The notes under the pieces were generated by a model, which ran no database searches, was not told where the DNA came from, and saw only the letters and a program-made list of their open reading frames with translations. A DNA stretch of 64,000 nucleotides from Microvirga sesbaniae (GTDB lineage Bacteria > Pseudomonadota > Alphaproteobacteria > Rhizobiales > Beijerinckiaceae), in assembly GCF_025460805.1 (NCBI RefSeq), contig NZ_JAMXFJ010000002.1, positions 259,490 through 323,489 on the forward strand, read 5' to 3'. Position numbers and translations under genes: made by a program. Below, in pieces: positions 40,389 to 51,285 of the stretch. Numbering within the stretch: position 1 is the stretch's first letter; each line of letters begins with the position of its first letter.

Positions 40389-41762
40389 TCAGGCTGCATC
40401 CTTCTGCACAAGGAGATGCCATTCGGCACCATACTCCGGAAATGCGGCCGGGAGCCGGCTGAAGGCGGGTGCGTGCTCCTCCTTCGGCACGCGCGGATCT
40501 GACGATCCGAGCGCAAGGAGCGCCGCCCCGATGCTCGTCCCGGTCGAGCCGGAGACGGGAATGACCGTGCGCCCGACCGCCTTCGACAGGGCTTCCGCAT
40601 AGAGGGCGTTGCGCGCGAAAGGGCCCTCGAGGATGACCGGGCCTGCCGCGCGGGTGAGATCGAGACAGACCTTCGTCATGAGAGCCGCGTAAAGCGAAGC
40701 CGCCACATAGGTCTCATCGGGGTTCAGATCGTTCGAAGCGTTGACGATCCGATGGCGTGCAGCGGGAAACGGCCCGCATCCGGGCACGACGCCGGGCGTC
40801 AGGAGGATGCGCTCCTCCACGATACGGCGGACGGCGTCCGGCGTCGCCGTCCCCTGGCCTTTTGTCAGCAGCTCGAATTCACGCCCTCCCATGAAGCGGG
40901 CCGATGGCACCGCGCGCCCGAGGGCGTCCACGTTCGCGAGCGTATCGCGCTTGGGGTCCAGGTGATCGAGGTCGCCGCCGACCGCGAAGATCACCACCCA
41001 TGTGCCGGTCGAGACCACGGCGAACGGCGCCCGGTGCTGGCCGAGATGAGGCAGCAGCGAGGCATTGGAATCGTGAATGCCGCAATAGACCGGCACGGGA
41101 CGGGCAAGACCGATCATTGCGGCGATGTCCTGCGCAACGAAGCCGAGACGATCGGACGGCTTTTGGACGGGGGACAGCCTGTCACCGATCTCCAGCCTCT
41201 CGACGAGCGAGGAGAACGTCCCCTGCCTCGGCCGCCAGAGATCGGTGTGGCAGCCGAGGGACGTCACCTCCGTCGCGGCGATGCCGGTGAGCCGCCAAGC
41301 CCAATATTGCGGATACGTGACGATGGACTGCACATCTGCGAAAGCCCGCGGGAAGGCGGTCTTCTGATAGTGGAGCTGCGCTCCGAGATTGAGGCCGCCG
41401 GGCAGGCGCGGCGAGAATGTCTCCGAGAAGGGCGGCCTGATCGCGTCATACGCGGCGTCGATCTCCGGCGCGTAGCGGAACTCGTAGTCGAGGACCGGCA
41501 GCGCGAGCCCGTCGGTCCCGAGAAGCGCGCCGCTCGCGCCATGGGCGGTGATCGAGACGGCATCGAACCCGTGCTCAGCGTTGAGCTCCTTCAGGGACTG
41601 CATGAAGAACGCGAAGATCCCGTCCACGTCGAAATGCGGATAGGGCCCGTCGGTCAGCACCCGGTTGGGGCGCGTGCGGGCGGCAAGCTCACGCCTCGCG
41701 CCGGCATCGACGATGACGGCCTTCACGTTGGTCTTGCCGACATCGAGCACGGCGACTTTCAT
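40389..41762 (-). CDS. rhaK: L-rhamnulokinase-type sugar kinase (RhaK)
   Basis: 457 residues, FGGY kinase fold. N-terminal phosphate loop VAVLDVGKTNVKAVIV, substrate side GIHDSNASLLPHL, the ATP-side VVSTGTWVVIF, and C-terminal ILEGPFARNALYAEAL with GSTGTSIGAALLALG. RhaK phosphorylates L-rhamnulose (and in rhizobia is also needed for rhamnose uptake). It is the last gene of rhaRSTPQUK, 4 bases after rhaU. The divergent FGGY type found in rhizobial rha loci is distinct from E. coli RhaB. Confidence 0.88.
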   Translation of the reverse strand: MKVAVLDVGKTNVKAVIVDAGARRELAARTRPNRVLTDGPYPHFDVDGIFAFFMQSLKELNAEHGFDAVSITAHGASGALLGTDGLALPVLDYEFRYAPEIDAAYDAIRPPFSETFSPRLPGGLNLGAQLHYQKTAFPRAFADVQSIVTYPQYWAWRLTGIAATEVTSLGCHTDLWRPRQGTFSSLVERLEIGDRLSPVQKPSDRLGFVAQDIAAMIGLARPVPVYCGIHDSNASLLPHLGQHRAPFAVVSTGTWVVIFAVGGDLDHLDPKRDTLANVDALGRAVPSARFMGGREFELLTKGQGTATPDAVRRIVEERILLTPGVVPGCGPFPAARHRIVNASNDLNPDETYVAASLYAALMTKVCLDLTRAAGPVILEGPFARNALYAEALSKAVGRTVIPVSGSTGTSIGAALLALGSSDPRVPKEEHAPAFSRLPAAFPEYGAEWHLLVQKDAA

Positions 41763-41766
41763 GGGA

Positions 41767-42090
41767 TCACGCCATGTGGAAGACGGTGACGAGCGGCTTG
41801 TCGACCGGCGAATGGTCGGGGTTCGTCGCCATGATGTCGGCCATGTGGGCCCACCAGCGCTTCATCACCGGATGGCTCGGCAGATCCCCCATGCGGTGGT
41901 CCGTCCGCCGCCACAGAACGCCGAACAGGATGCCGGTCTCCCGGTCGAGGTGGATGGAATAGTCCTCGACGCCGGCATCCTTCAGGAGCTCGACCAGTTC
42001 CGGCCAGATCTCGTCGTGGCGGCGACGATACTCCTCCTCCATGCCGGGATTGAGCTGCATCTTGAACGCGACTTTTTCTCGTGCACTCAT
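41767..42090 (-). CDS. rhaM: L-rhamnose mutarotase (RhaU/RhaM)
   Basis: 107 residues from ATG 42090, overlapping the rhaQ stop (ATGA). Ferredoxin-like small enzyme: [20 protein letters not shown] (catalytic His region), [17 protein letters not shown] and the ending [18 protein letters not shown] match the rhamnose mutarotase family. It interconverts alpha- and beta-L-rhamnose; in rhizobia it is named RhaU. The longer open frame upstream lies inside rhaQ. Confidence 0.93.
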   Translation of the reverse strand: MSAREKVAFKMQLNPGMEEEYRRRHDEIWPELVELLKDAGVEDYSIHLDRETGILFGVLWRRTDHRMGDLPSHPVMKRWWAHMADIMATNPDHSPVDKPLVTVFHMA

Positions 42091-43133
42091 GCGGCGCTCC
42101 TCGAGCGGATGCGGCGGACGACGATGGGCAGCGCGATCACGAGGATCAGCAGCAGGCCGATGAAGATCGACATGACGATGCCGGGAACATTGAGGAGGCC
42201 GAGCCCGAAGGTGACGAGCCCCATCACGATGGCGGCCAGCACCACGCCCGGGATCGTGCCGGAGCCGCCGAGGATGCTCACTCCTCCGAGCACCGCCATG
42301 GTGACCACCTCGAGTTCCCAGCCGGCCGCGATGGTGTGGCGCGTCGAGCCCAGGCGGGACGTGAGGCAGACGGCCGCGAAGCCGCTCATGAGCCCGGTCA
42401 TCAGGAACAGGGCGAACTTGGTGCGTCGGACCGGGATGCCGGAGAACTGCGCCGCGAAGGCGTTGTTGCCGATGGCGTAGATCCAGCGTCCGAAGACCGT
42501 CCAGTGGAGCAGGATGGCGAACGCGACGGCGAGGATCACGAACGCGACCATCTCGAAGGTCACCACCTCGAATCCCGGGAGCGTCGGCCACCAGGAGAAG
42601 TCCGACATGTAGCCCTGCCCGAACCACGCGAAGCTCGAAGGGTAGCCGCCATAGGCCCGGTCGCCGAGGACGATCTGAGCGATGCCGCGGAACAGGCTCA
42701 TGGTGCCGATGGTCACGACGATGGAGGGCAGGCCGATTCGTGCGACCAGGAGTCCGTTGAAGGCTCCGCAGAGCAGCCCGACCCCGAGTCCGGTGCCGAC
42801 GAGCGCCGGCGTCTGGAAGCCTGCCTGCGCGGCCGCCCCCATGGCGGTCGAGGCCAGGGCCATGATGGCGGCGACCGAGAGATCGATCTCGCCCGAGATG
42901 ATCAGCAGGGTCATGGCGAAGGCGATCATCGCCTTCTCGGTGAAGTTGTAGGTGGCGTCAGACAGGTTCCAGGGGTCGAGGAAGTGAGGCGACGCGAAGG
43001 AATTGGCGATGAAGATCACGATGGCGACGGCGGCCAGCAGGGCCTCCCAGCTGCCGAGGACGCGGCCGGCCGGCGTGGAGAGCTTGTCGGGAATGCGCCG
43101 AACCGGCTGCTTCTCCAGGGCGAGCGTGCTCAT
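42087..43133 (-). CDS. rhaQ: rhamnose ABC transporter permease (RhaQ)
   Basis: 348 residues from ATG 43133, which overlaps the rhaP stop as ATGA. Eight to ten membrane helices including [20 protein letters not shown]. RbsC/AraH-type motifs: [20 protein letters not shown] and [20 protein letters not shown] (the EAA-like loop that contacts the ATPase). With RhaP it forms the channel of the RhaSTPQ uptake system. Confidence 0.9.
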   Translation of the reverse strand: MSTLALEKQPVRRIPDKLSTPAGRVLGSWEALLAAVAIVIFIANSFASPHFLDPWNLSDATYNFTEKAMIAFAMTLLIISGEIDLSVAAIMALASTAMGAAAQAGFQTPALVGTGLGVGLLCGAFNGLLVARIGLPSIVVTIGTMSLFRGIAQIVLGDRAYGGYPSSFAWFGQGYMSDFSWWPTLPGFEVVTFEMVAFVILAVAFAILLHWTVFGRWIYAIGNNAFAAQFSGIPVRRTKFALFLMTGLMSGFAAVCLTSRLGSTRHTIAAGWELEVVTMAVLGGVSILGGSGTIPGVVLAAIVMGLVTFGLGLLNVPGIVMSIFIGLLLILVIALPIVVRRIRSRSAA

Positions 43134-44149
43134 GCGGCGGCTCCTTCGGTCTGTGCCGGTGTCGGCACCGGACCGCGTTTCACGGCGTCGCGCAGGATGA
43201 GCCGGCCTTTCCGCTTCTCCTGCCGCGCATTGAACAGGACGGCCACGATGATCACGAAGCCGGAGATCGCCATCTGCCAGAACGGCGAGATGTTGATCAC
43301 CGGAAGCGCGTTCTTGATCACGCCGAGGAACAGGGCGCCGAGGACGGCGCCGCCGACGGACCCGATGCCGCCGAGGGTCGAGATCCCGCCGATCACGCAG
43401 GCCGCCACCGTGTCGAGCTCGAACCCGGCCGCGATGTCCACATAGGCGACCGCGTAGCGGGACACCCAGAGATAGCCGCACAGGCCCGCCAGGGCGCCCG
43501 ACAGGACGAAGGCGTAGAAGCGGGTGCGGCCCACGTCGATGCCCGCATAGAGCGCCGCCGTCGGATTGCCGCCGGCGGCGTAGAGGGCACGCCCGAATAC
43601 CGTGCGGGTGAACACGATGCTGATGACGGCGATCACCAGGATGGCCGTCCAGCCGAGCAGCGGAAGCCCGAGCAGGGACGCGCGCGGCGTGTTGAGGAAG
43701 GCCGGCGTCATCTGGGTCTGGTTGACCCAGGCGCCGCCCGAGAGCACGAACGCCATTCCGCGATAGATCGTCAGGGTGCCGAGCGTCGCCACGATGGACG
43801 GAATGCCGATCCTCCAGACCATGAGACCGTTGATCGCTCCGAGCAGCGCACCGAGGCTCATGGCGGCCACGACGAGGAGCGGCAGCGGGATCTGCGGAAA
43901 GGCCGCGTTCGTCATGGCGATGGCCATGCCTGTGAAGGACAGGTTCGCGGCCACCGACAGGTCGATGGACCGGGTGAGGATCACGGCCATCTGGCCGAGC
44001 GCCAGGATCATCAGGATGGACGTGTCGTTGAAGATGTTGGCGAGGCTCTCCGGCGCGGCGAAGCCCGGCGCCCGAACGGAGAACACCGCGATCAGGACCG
44101 CGATGATCGCGACCAGCAGGAGTTCACGGTATTTTAGGATTCGGCTCAT
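43130..44149 (-). CDS. rhaP: rhamnose ABC transporter permease (RhaP)
   Basis: 339 residues from ATG 44149. RbsC-family permease: LALGQMAVILTRSIDLSVAA (the ID-LS motif of sugar permeases), MVWRIGIPSIVATLGTLTIY, and CVIGGISTLGGIGSVGGAVL as the ATPase-contact loop. It is paralogous to RhaQ. Translational coupling (ATGA) to rhaQ ensures equal production. 25 bases separate it from rhaT. Confidence 0.9.
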   Translation of the reverse strand: MSRILKYRELLLVAIIAVLIAVFSVRAPGFAAPESLANIFNDTSILMILALGQMAVILTRSIDLSVAANLSFTGMAIAMTNAAFPQIPLPLLVVAAMSLGALLGAINGLMVWRIGIPSIVATLGTLTIYRGMAFVLSGGAWVNQTQMTPAFLNTPRASLLGLPLLGWTAILVIAVISIVFTRTVFGRALYAAGGNPTAALYAGIDVGRTRFYAFVLSGALAGLCGYLWVSRYAVAYVDIAAGFELDTVAACVIGGISTLGGIGSVGGAVLGALFLGVIKNALPVINISPFWQMAISGFVIIVAVLFNARQEKRKGRLILRDAVKRGPVPTPAQTEGAAA

Positions 44150-44174
44150 CGGTCCCTTCCAGCTTCCCTGTCCG

Positions 44175-45692
44175 TCAGATGTTGCCCGTAGCCGCGCGCA
44201 CCAGCGTCTCGGCATCGAGGCCGCCGCGCTCCCAGAGGCCCGCCATCCGGCCTTCCCGCATCACCATCACGCGGTCGGACATGCCGAGGATCTCCGGCAG
44301 TTCGGACGACACCATGATCACGCTCAGCCCCTCGCCGGCGAGTTCGCTCATGAAGGCGTGCACGGCGGCCTTCGACCCGATGTCGATGCCTTTGGTCGGC
44401 TCGTCCAGGATGATGACCTTCGGCTTCGTGGCGAGCCATTTCCCGATCACCACCTTCTGCTGGTTCCCGCCCGACAGGGTGCCGACGGGAACCGAGAGCG
44501 CGGCGGCGCGAAGATCGAGCCGCTCGGCGTAGCGCCGGGCCAGGGCGAACTCCTCCGCCTGCCGGAGGAAGCCGGCCCGGGTGGTCCGGTCGAGCGTCGC
44601 CATGGAGATGTTCTGGACAATCGGCATCTGCAGCACGGCGCCGTGGCGGCCGCGCTCCTCGGGCACGTAGACGATGCCGGCCGCAATGGCGTCCGCCGGC
44701 GACCGGATGGCGATGGGACGCCCCTCGAGCTCGACCGACCCGGCGCTCGGCCTGGTGATGCCGAACAGGGCCTGGCAGAACTCCGACCGCCCTGCCCCGA
44801 CGAGGCCGTACAGGCCCAGGATCTCGCCCCGCCGCAGGTCGAACGAGAGGTCGTCGAACTCGGTCGGATGGGAATAGCCCGAGACCCTCAGGACGGTCGC
44901 GCCGATCGCCACGTCGGCTTTCGGGAACACATGGTCGACGGAGCGGCCCACCATCATGCGCACGATCTCGTCCTGCCCGGTCTGTGCCAGCAAGCCCGAC
45001 CCGATGGACCGGCCGTCGCGGAACACCACGAAGCGCTCGGCGATCTGGTAGACCTCCTCGAACTTGTGGCTGATGAACAGGATGGCCTTGCCCTGCTTCT
45101 TCAGCCGCTCGATGATCCGGAAGAGGTCCTCGACCTCCTTGTAGGAGAGCGCGGCGGTCGGCTCGTCCATGATGACCACGCGGGCTTCCACCGACAGGGC
45201 TCGCGCGATGGCCACGAGATGGCGATGGGCGATCGAGAGATCCTTCAGCCGCGCGTAGGGGCTGATTGGCGCGTCGATGGAGGAGAGCAGCGCCGCCGCG
45301 CGGGCGTTCATGGCCGCCCAGTTGACGAAGCCCAGACGGTTTCTGGGCGCGTGCCCGAGGAAGATGTTTTCGGCGACGGAGAGCTCGTCGAACAGCACGG
45401 TCTCCTGATGGATCGCCGTGATGCCGCTCCGGATCGCCGCCTCGGCATTGGCGAAATGCACCGGAACGCCGTCGACGACGATCTCGCCTTCGTCCGGCTG
45501 ATAGATCCCGGTGAGGATCTTCACGAGGGTCGACTTGCCGGCCCCGTTCTCGCCGATGAGCGCCGTGACCGTTCCCGGATGGAGCGCGACGTCCACGTGA
45601 TCGAGCGCCTTCACCCCCGGGAAGGACTTGGAGATGCCACGCATCTCCAGAAGCGGGACCTGGATCTCGGGAAGCGCCTGAACCACGGACAT
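44175..45692 (-). CDS. rhaT: rhamnose ABC transporter ATP-binding protein (RhaT)
   Basis: 505 residues from ATG 45692 (a TTG at 45707 is possible). Two nucleotide-binding domains as in RbsA/AraG. First: Walker A ALIGENGAGKSTLVKIL, signature-like LSIAHRHLVAIARALS, Walker B ARVVIMDEPTAALS. Second: degenerate Walker A LYGLVGAGRSEFCQALFG, signature TLSGGNQQKVVIGKWL, Walker B VIILDEPTKGIDIGSK. It powers rhamnose uptake with RhaSPQ. Despite the name it is unrelated to the E. coli RhaT symporter. Confidence 0.92.
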   Translation of the reverse strand: MSVVQALPEIQVPLLEMRGISKSFPGVKALDHVDVALHPGTVTALIGENGAGKSTLVKILTGIYQPDEGEIVVDGVPVHFANAEAAIRSGITAIHQETVLFDELSVAENIFLGHAPRNRLGFVNWAAMNARAAALLSSIDAPISPYARLKDLSIAHRHLVAIARALSVEARVVIMDEPTAALSYKEVEDLFRIIERLKKQGKAILFISHKFEEVYQIAERFVVFRDGRSIGSGLLAQTGQDEIVRMMVGRSVDHVFPKADVAIGATVLRVSGYSHPTEFDDLSFDLRRGEILGLYGLVGAGRSEFCQALFGITRPSAGSVELEGRPIAIRSPADAIAAGIVYVPEERGRHGAVLQMPIVQNISMATLDRTTRAGFLRQAEEFALARRYAERLDLRAAALSVPVGTLSGGNQQKVVIGKWLATKPKVIILDEPTKGIDIGSKAAVHAFMSELAGEGLSVIMVSSELPEILGMSDRVMVMREGRMAGLWERGGLDAETLVRAATGNI

Positions 45693-45722
45693 GGAAAAGC
45701 CTGTCAATCACCGATGAGTGCA

Positions 45723-45750
45723 GGGAGGGCGCGGCTCTCCACGCCCTCCC
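45723..45750 (-). promoter_or_regulatory. intercistronic hairpin after rhaS
   Basis: Perfect 9-base arms GGGAGGGCG (45723-45731) and CGCCCTCCC (45742-45750), 10-base loop, in the 76-base gap between rhaS and rhaT. Hairpins here often protect binding-protein mRNA and partly stop transcription, giving more RhaS than RhaT/P/Q. Confidence 0.6.
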
Positions 45751-45768
45751 CTATGGCTTGGAGCGATC

Positions 45769-46764
45769 TCAGAAGATCTTGGCGAACTCGTCGACGTTGC
45801 TCTTGTCGTAGACGAAGGGGTCGGCCATGGCGGCCTCGCCGTTGTCGCCGATCTTGATCTTGCCCATGCGGCCGGCATTGATCTCGGAACCGGGCTTGCC
45901 GTCGGTCTCCCCCTTCACGAGGCGATAGGCGATCTGCGCGGCCGAGTAACCGAGATCGATCGGGTTCCAGATCGCGAATTCCTTGGTAGCGCCGGAATGG
46001 ACGGCGCCGGCCATCTCGGACGGAAGCCCGAGGCCCGTCACGTAGACCTGACCGATCTTGCCGGCATCCTTCACCACCTGCGAGGCGGCGAGCACGCCCA
46101 CCGTGGTCGGGGCGACGATCACCTTCACGTTCGGATGCGACTTCAGCAGGCCCTGCGCCTCGCGATAGCTCTTGTCGGCCAGATCGTCGCCGTACACGGT
46201 GGTGACGAGGTTCAGGCCGGGATATTTCGGAAGCTGCTTCTTCATCTCGGCGATCCAGGTGTTCTGGTTGGTCGAGGTGGAGGTGGCCGACAGGATGGCG
46301 AAATCGCCCTTGCCGTCCGGCAGATGGGAGGCCGCGAGCTTCAGGCACATGTTGCCGATCAGCTCGTTCGACGACGGGTTGAGGTGTACGATGCGCCCGT
46401 CCTTGCCGACGGCGGAATCCCAGGAGATCACCTTGATGCCGCGCTGCGCGGCCCGCTTCAGCGCCGGGACGACGGCGTCCGGATCGTTGGCCGAGATCGC
46501 GATCGCATCGACGCGCTGGGCGATGAGCGCGTTGATCACCTCGATCTGCCCTTCGGCGGTCGTGGTGGTCGGCCCGGTATAGATCACCTCGACGCCGCCG
46601 AGCTCCTTGGCGGCTTCCTGGGCGCCCTTGTTGGCCGCCTCGAAGAAGCCGTTGCCGAGGGATTTCGCCACGAGGCCGATCTTCATGGTCTGGGCGCTGG
46701 CCTGGCCGGCGAACAGGGCGAGACCCAGCGCCGTGCCGAGGGCGAGCTTTGCAAATGCCTTCAT
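45769..46764 (-). CDS. rhaS: rhamnose ABC transporter substrate-binding protein (RhaS)
   Basis: 331 residues from ATG 46764 with GGGAGGAAG just upstream; an in-frame start at 46782 lies in the RBS. Signal peptide KAFAKLALGTALGLALFAGQ, cleaved after ASA. Type I periplasmic sugar-binding fold: IGLVAKSLGNGFFEAANKGA, DAIAISANDPDAVVPALKRA, GIKVISWDSAVG, LLKSHPNVKVIVAPTTVGV. It binds rhamnose in the periplasm. Placed between rhaR and rhaT as in the rhizobial locus. The E. coli gene of the same name is a regulator and unrelated. Confidence 0.92.
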   Translation of the reverse strand: MKAFAKLALGTALGLALFAGQASAQTMKIGLVAKSLGNGFFEAANKGAQEAAKELGGVEVIYTGPTTTTAEGQIEVINALIAQRVDAIAISANDPDAVVPALKRAAQRGIKVISWDSAVGKDGRIVHLNPSSNELIGNMCLKLAASHLPDGKGDFAILSATSTSTNQNTWIAEMKKQLPKYPGLNLVTTVYGDDLADKSYREAQGLLKSHPNVKVIVAPTTVGVLAASQVVKDAGKIGQVYVTGLGLPSEMAGAVHSGATKEFAIWNPIDLGYSAAQIAYRLVKGETDGKPGSEINAGRMGKIKIGDNGEAAMADPFVYDKSNVDEFAKIF

Positions 46765-46800
46765 GTTCTTCCTCCCTTTCAAAGCACCTCCCGCCGGCTC

Positions 46801-47613
46801 TCAGGCCGCCGATGAGGATTCCACGGACTGATCGCCCGCCGTCGTTCCGGCGATGATCAGCTTGATTCCCGCATTCTCGATCATGGTCCTGGCCGAATCC
46901 GGGATGGCGTCGTCGGTGATCAGCGTGGAGACCCGGTCGAGGGGACAGAGTATGAGGCTCGAGCGGCGCTGGAACTTGGTGGAATCCACCATCAGGACCA
47001 GCTCGTCCGCCTGATTGATGAGCTTCTGCTCCGCCTGGATGATCAGGGCGTCCTGCTCCATGACGCCCAGCGTGCCGACGCCCTGAGCGCCCATGAACAT
47101 GCGGCGGGCATAGAAGTTGCGCGTCACGTCGTTCTCGAACGGCGACAGGATGATGCTCTGGTCGCGATAGATCGAGCCGCCCGGCAGCATCACCTGGTTC
47201 TTCGAATGCTTGACGAGATGCTCGGCGATGGCGAACGAGTTCGTGAAGACCTGGAGCCGTCGGCCGGTCAGATAATGCACCATCTGGAACGTGGTCGTGC
47301 CGCCGTTGATGATGATGGCGTCGCCCTCGGTGCACAGGGCCACGGCCTCGCGGGCGATGGCGCGCTTCTTGGCGATGTTCTCGGCCTCCGAGACGCGGAA
47401 CGGCTTGGCCGCGAGGCTGCCGATCTGGGCCGGGTGAAGGGCCTCCGCGCCGCCGCGCACGCGCCGCAGCCGCCCCTGAACGTGCAGGGCCGCGATGTCG
47501 CGGCGGATCGTGGCCTCCGAGGCGGAGGTCAGCTCCACGAGATCCTGGACTGTCGCGACCGGCTTCTCCTGGACGGCGCTCAGGATGATCCGGTGCCTTT
47601 CACGTTCGTGCAT
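46801..47613 (-). CDS. rhaR: DeoR-family regulator of rhamnose catabolism (RhaR)
   Basis: 270 residues from ATG 47613 (MHERERHRIILSAVQEKPV); the frame upstream is open but lies in the divergent promoter region. DeoR winged HTH: VQDLVELTSASEATIRRDIA followed by ALHVQGRLRRVRGGAE. The sensor domain has IINGGTTTFQMVHYL and TNSFAIAEHLVKH, LPGGSIYRDQSI, typical of the sugar-phosphate-binding DeoRC fold. In rhizobia RhaR negatively regulates both divergent rha transcripts. Three TGATC repeats in the intergenic region are candidate sites. Confidence 0.9.
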   Translation of the reverse strand: MHERERHRIILSAVQEKPVATVQDLVELTSASEATIRRDIAALHVQGRLRRVRGGAEALHPAQIGSLAAKPFRVSEAENIAKKRAIAREAVALCTEGDAIIINGGTTTFQMVHYLTGRRLQVFTNSFAIAEHLVKHSKNQVMLPGGSIYRDQSIILSPFENDVTRNFYARRMFMGAQGVGTLGVMEQDALIIQAEQKLINQADELVLMVDSTKFQRRSSLILCPLDRVSTLITDDAIPDSARTMIENAGIKLIIAGTTAGDQSVESSSAA

Positions 47614-47743
47614 GGTTCCTCGACAGTGCGGCGCGACGATGACCGGAAGGATCCAAGACCTTTCAGATTCACGCAAGGTCCGGCTGAGACTGAGCCGTAA
47701 ACCGATCACAGTCAATCAACCTTGGGATCGTCCCTGCGTATAG

Positions 47744-47768
47744 TGATCACAATTGATCAGATTTGATC
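47744..47768. promoter_or_regulatory. RhaR operator candidate: three TGATC repeats in 10-base register
   Basis: TGATC occurs at 47744-47748, 47754-47758 and 47764-47768, each one helical turn (10 bases) apart, within the divergent rhaR-rhaD region. Two are preceded by TT (TTGATC), the first is GTGATCAC. Further GATCA/TCAATCA elements lie at 47704-47719. Same-face spacing suggests cooperative binding by the DeoR-type RhaR. Confidence 0.6.
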
Positions 47769-47857
47769 GTTTCTGGTTGACATCGTCGGAGCGTCCCGCC
47801 ACCTTTCGCCTCAAATCCGGGGCCGATTGCGCCCTTGCGAGCGATCAGGAGGACACC

Positions 47858-49963
47858 GTGGACACCGCCACCCAAGCCGTCAGACTCCTCGAGAATCACT
47901 GGGACGACGCCAAGGCGGCCACCCTCGACGAGCCGGGCCTCCTGCTCTACCGCTCCAACCTGCTCGGCGCCGACAAGCGGATCACCAATTACGGCGGGGG
48001 CAACACCTCGGCCAAGGTGACCGAAACCGATCCGCTCACGGGCGAGACGGTGGAGGTGCTCTGGGTCAAGGGGTCGGGCGGCGACGTGGGCACGATCAAG
48101 CTCGACGGCTTCGCGACCCTCTACATGGACAAGCTGCGCTCCCTGAAGACCCTCTACAAGGGCGTCGAGGACGAGGACCGCATGGTGGCCTTCCTGCCCC
48201 ACGCCACCTTCAATCTCAACACCCGGGCGGCGTCCATCGACACGCCGCTCCACGGCTTTCTGCCCTACAGGCATGTGGATCACATGCATCCGGACGCGAT
48301 CATCGCGATTGCCGCGTCCAGGGACTCCCGCGAGCTGACCCGCGAGATCTTCGGCGACGAGATCGGCTGGCTCCCCTGGCGCCGCCCCGGGTTCCAGCTC
48401 GGCCTCGATCTGGAGGCCTTCGCCAGGGCTCATCCGGACGCCAAGGGCGTGGTGCTCGAGAGCCATGGACTCTTCACTTGGGCGGACGACGCCAAGGAAT
48501 GCTACGAGCTGACTCTGCGCATCATCAATCGGGCCATCCAGTGGTTCGCCGAGAAGACGGCGGGCAAGCCGGCCTTCGGCGGAGCGGTGACGTCCAGCCT
48601 GTCGCGGGACGAGCGCCGCAGGATCGCCGCGCGCCTGATGCCGGAAATCCGCGGCAGGATCGGCCAGGCGGAGCGCAAGCTCGGTCATTTCGACGACCAG
48701 GACGCGGTGCTCGAATTCGTCAATTCCGCCGATCTGAAGCCCCTGGCCCAGCTCGGCACCAGCTGCCCCGATCACTTCCTGCGCACGAAGATCCGCCCGC
48801 TCGTGCTCGACTTCGACCCGAAGGCGCCGGACGTCGACGCGGTTCTCGCCGGCCTCGATGTGGCGCTCGAGGCCTACCGGGCCGACTACTCCCGCTATTA
48901 CGAGCAGTCGAAGCACCCGAACAGCCCCAAGATGCGCGATCCCAACCCGGTGATCTTCCTGATCCCCGGCGTCGGCATGCTGTCCTTCGCCCGCGACAAG
49001 GCGACGGCGCGCATCGCGAGCGAGTTCTACGTCAATGCCATCAACGTGATGCGCGGCGCCTCCTCGGTGTCCGAGTACCAGGGCCTTCCCGAGCAGGAAG
49101 CCTTCGACATCGAGTACTGGCTGCTCGAGGAAGCCAAGCTCCAGCGCATGCCCAAGCCCAAGAGCCTGGCGGGCCGCGTCGCCTTCATCACGGGCGGGGC
49201 CGGCGGCATCGGCCGCGCCACGGCCGAACGCCTGGTCACTGAGGGCGCCTGCGTGGTGCTGGCCGACATCGACCAGGATTCTCTTACCGCGACGGTCGAG
49301 GATTTCTCCAAGCGCTTCGGTCAGGATTCGGTGCGCGGCGTGACGCTCAACGTTACGAGCGAGCCGGACGTCCTGTCCTCGTTCATCGAGGCCAGCGTCG
49401 AGTTCGGCGGCATCGACATCCTCGTGTCCAATGCCGGCATCGCCTCCTCGGCTCCCGTGGAGGACACCGATCTGGCGATGTGGAACCGCAACATCGACAT
49501 CCTGGCGACCGGCTATTTCCTCGTGTCGCGGGAGGCGTTCCGCCTGTTCCGGCGCCAGAAGCTCGGCGGCAACGTGGTCTTCGTCTCGTCGAAGAACGGC
49601 CTCGCCTCCTCACCCAACGCCTCGGCCTATTGCACCGCCAAGGCGGCGGAGATCCACCTCGCCCGCTGCCTGGCGCTCGAGGGCGCAGACGCCGGCATCC
49701 GCGTCAACACGGTCAATCCCGACGCGGTGCTGCGCGGCTCCAAGATCTGGACCGGCGAGTGGCGCGAGCAGCGCGCCGCCTCGTCGAAGCTCGCGGTTGA
49801 CGAGCTCGAGGAGCACTACCGCAAGCGCTCGCTGCTGAAGCTGAACGTCTTCCCGGAGGACATTGCCGAGGCGATCTACTTCCTCGCATCGGACCTGTCC
49901 GCCAAATCGACCGGCAACATCATCAACGTGGATGCGGGCAACGCGACGTCGTTCACGCGATAA
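47858..49963 (+). CDS. rhaD: bifunctional rhamnulose-1-phosphate aldolase / short-chain dehydrogenase (RhaD)
   Basis: 701 residues from GTG 47858, with CAGGAGG at 47847-47853. N-terminal 1-420: class II aldolase with NYGGGNTSAKVTETDPLTGE, the metal-binding HVDHMHPDAI and ESHGLFTWADD. C-terminal 430-701: SDR with VAFITGGAGGIGRATAE, ILVSNAGIASSAP, SSKNGLASSP and catalytic ASAYCTAKAAEIHLA. It splits L-rhamnulose-1-phosphate into dihydroxyacetone phosphate and L-lactaldehyde; the SDR half is thought to process lactaldehyde directly. This fusion is known from rhizobia and some Bacillus. First gene of the divergent rhaDI operon. Confidence 0.92.
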   Translation: MDTATQAVRLLENHWDDAKAATLDEPGLLLYRSNLLGADKRITNYGGGNTSAKVTETDPLTGETVEVLWVKGSGGDVGTIKLDGFATLYMDKLRSLKTLYKGVEDEDRMVAFLPHATFNLNTRAASIDTPLHGFLPYRHVDHMHPDAIIAIAASRDSRELTREIFGDEIGWLPWRRPGFQLGLDLEAFARAHPDAKGVVLESHGLFTWADDAKECYELTLRIINRAIQWFAEKTAGKPAFGGAVTSSLSRDERRRIAARLMPEIRGRIGQAERKLGHFDDQDAVLEFVNSADLKPLAQLGTSCPDHFLRTKIRPLVLDFDPKAPDVDAVLAGLDVALEAYRADYSRYYEQSKHPNSPKMRDPNPVIFLIPGVGMLSFARDKATARIASEFYVNAINVMRGASSVSEYQGLPEQEAFDIEYWLLEEAKLQRMPKPKSLAGRVAFITGGAGGIGRATAERLVTEGACVVLADIDQDSLTATVEDFSKRFGQDSVRGVTLNVTSEPDVLSSFIEASVEFGGIDILVSNAGIASSAPVEDTDLAMWNRNIDILATGYFLVSREAFRLFRRQKLGGNVVFVSSKNGLASSPNASAYCTAKAAEIHLARCLALEGADAGIRVNTVNPDAVLRGSKIWTGEWREQRAASSKLAVDELEEHYRKRSLLKLNVFPEDIAEAIYFLASDLSAKSTGNIINVDAGNATSFTR

Positions 49964-49984
49964 GACCCGCCCAGGGAGAACGCC

Positions 49985-51280
<1,296 letters not shown>

Positions 51281-51285
51281 GGGAA

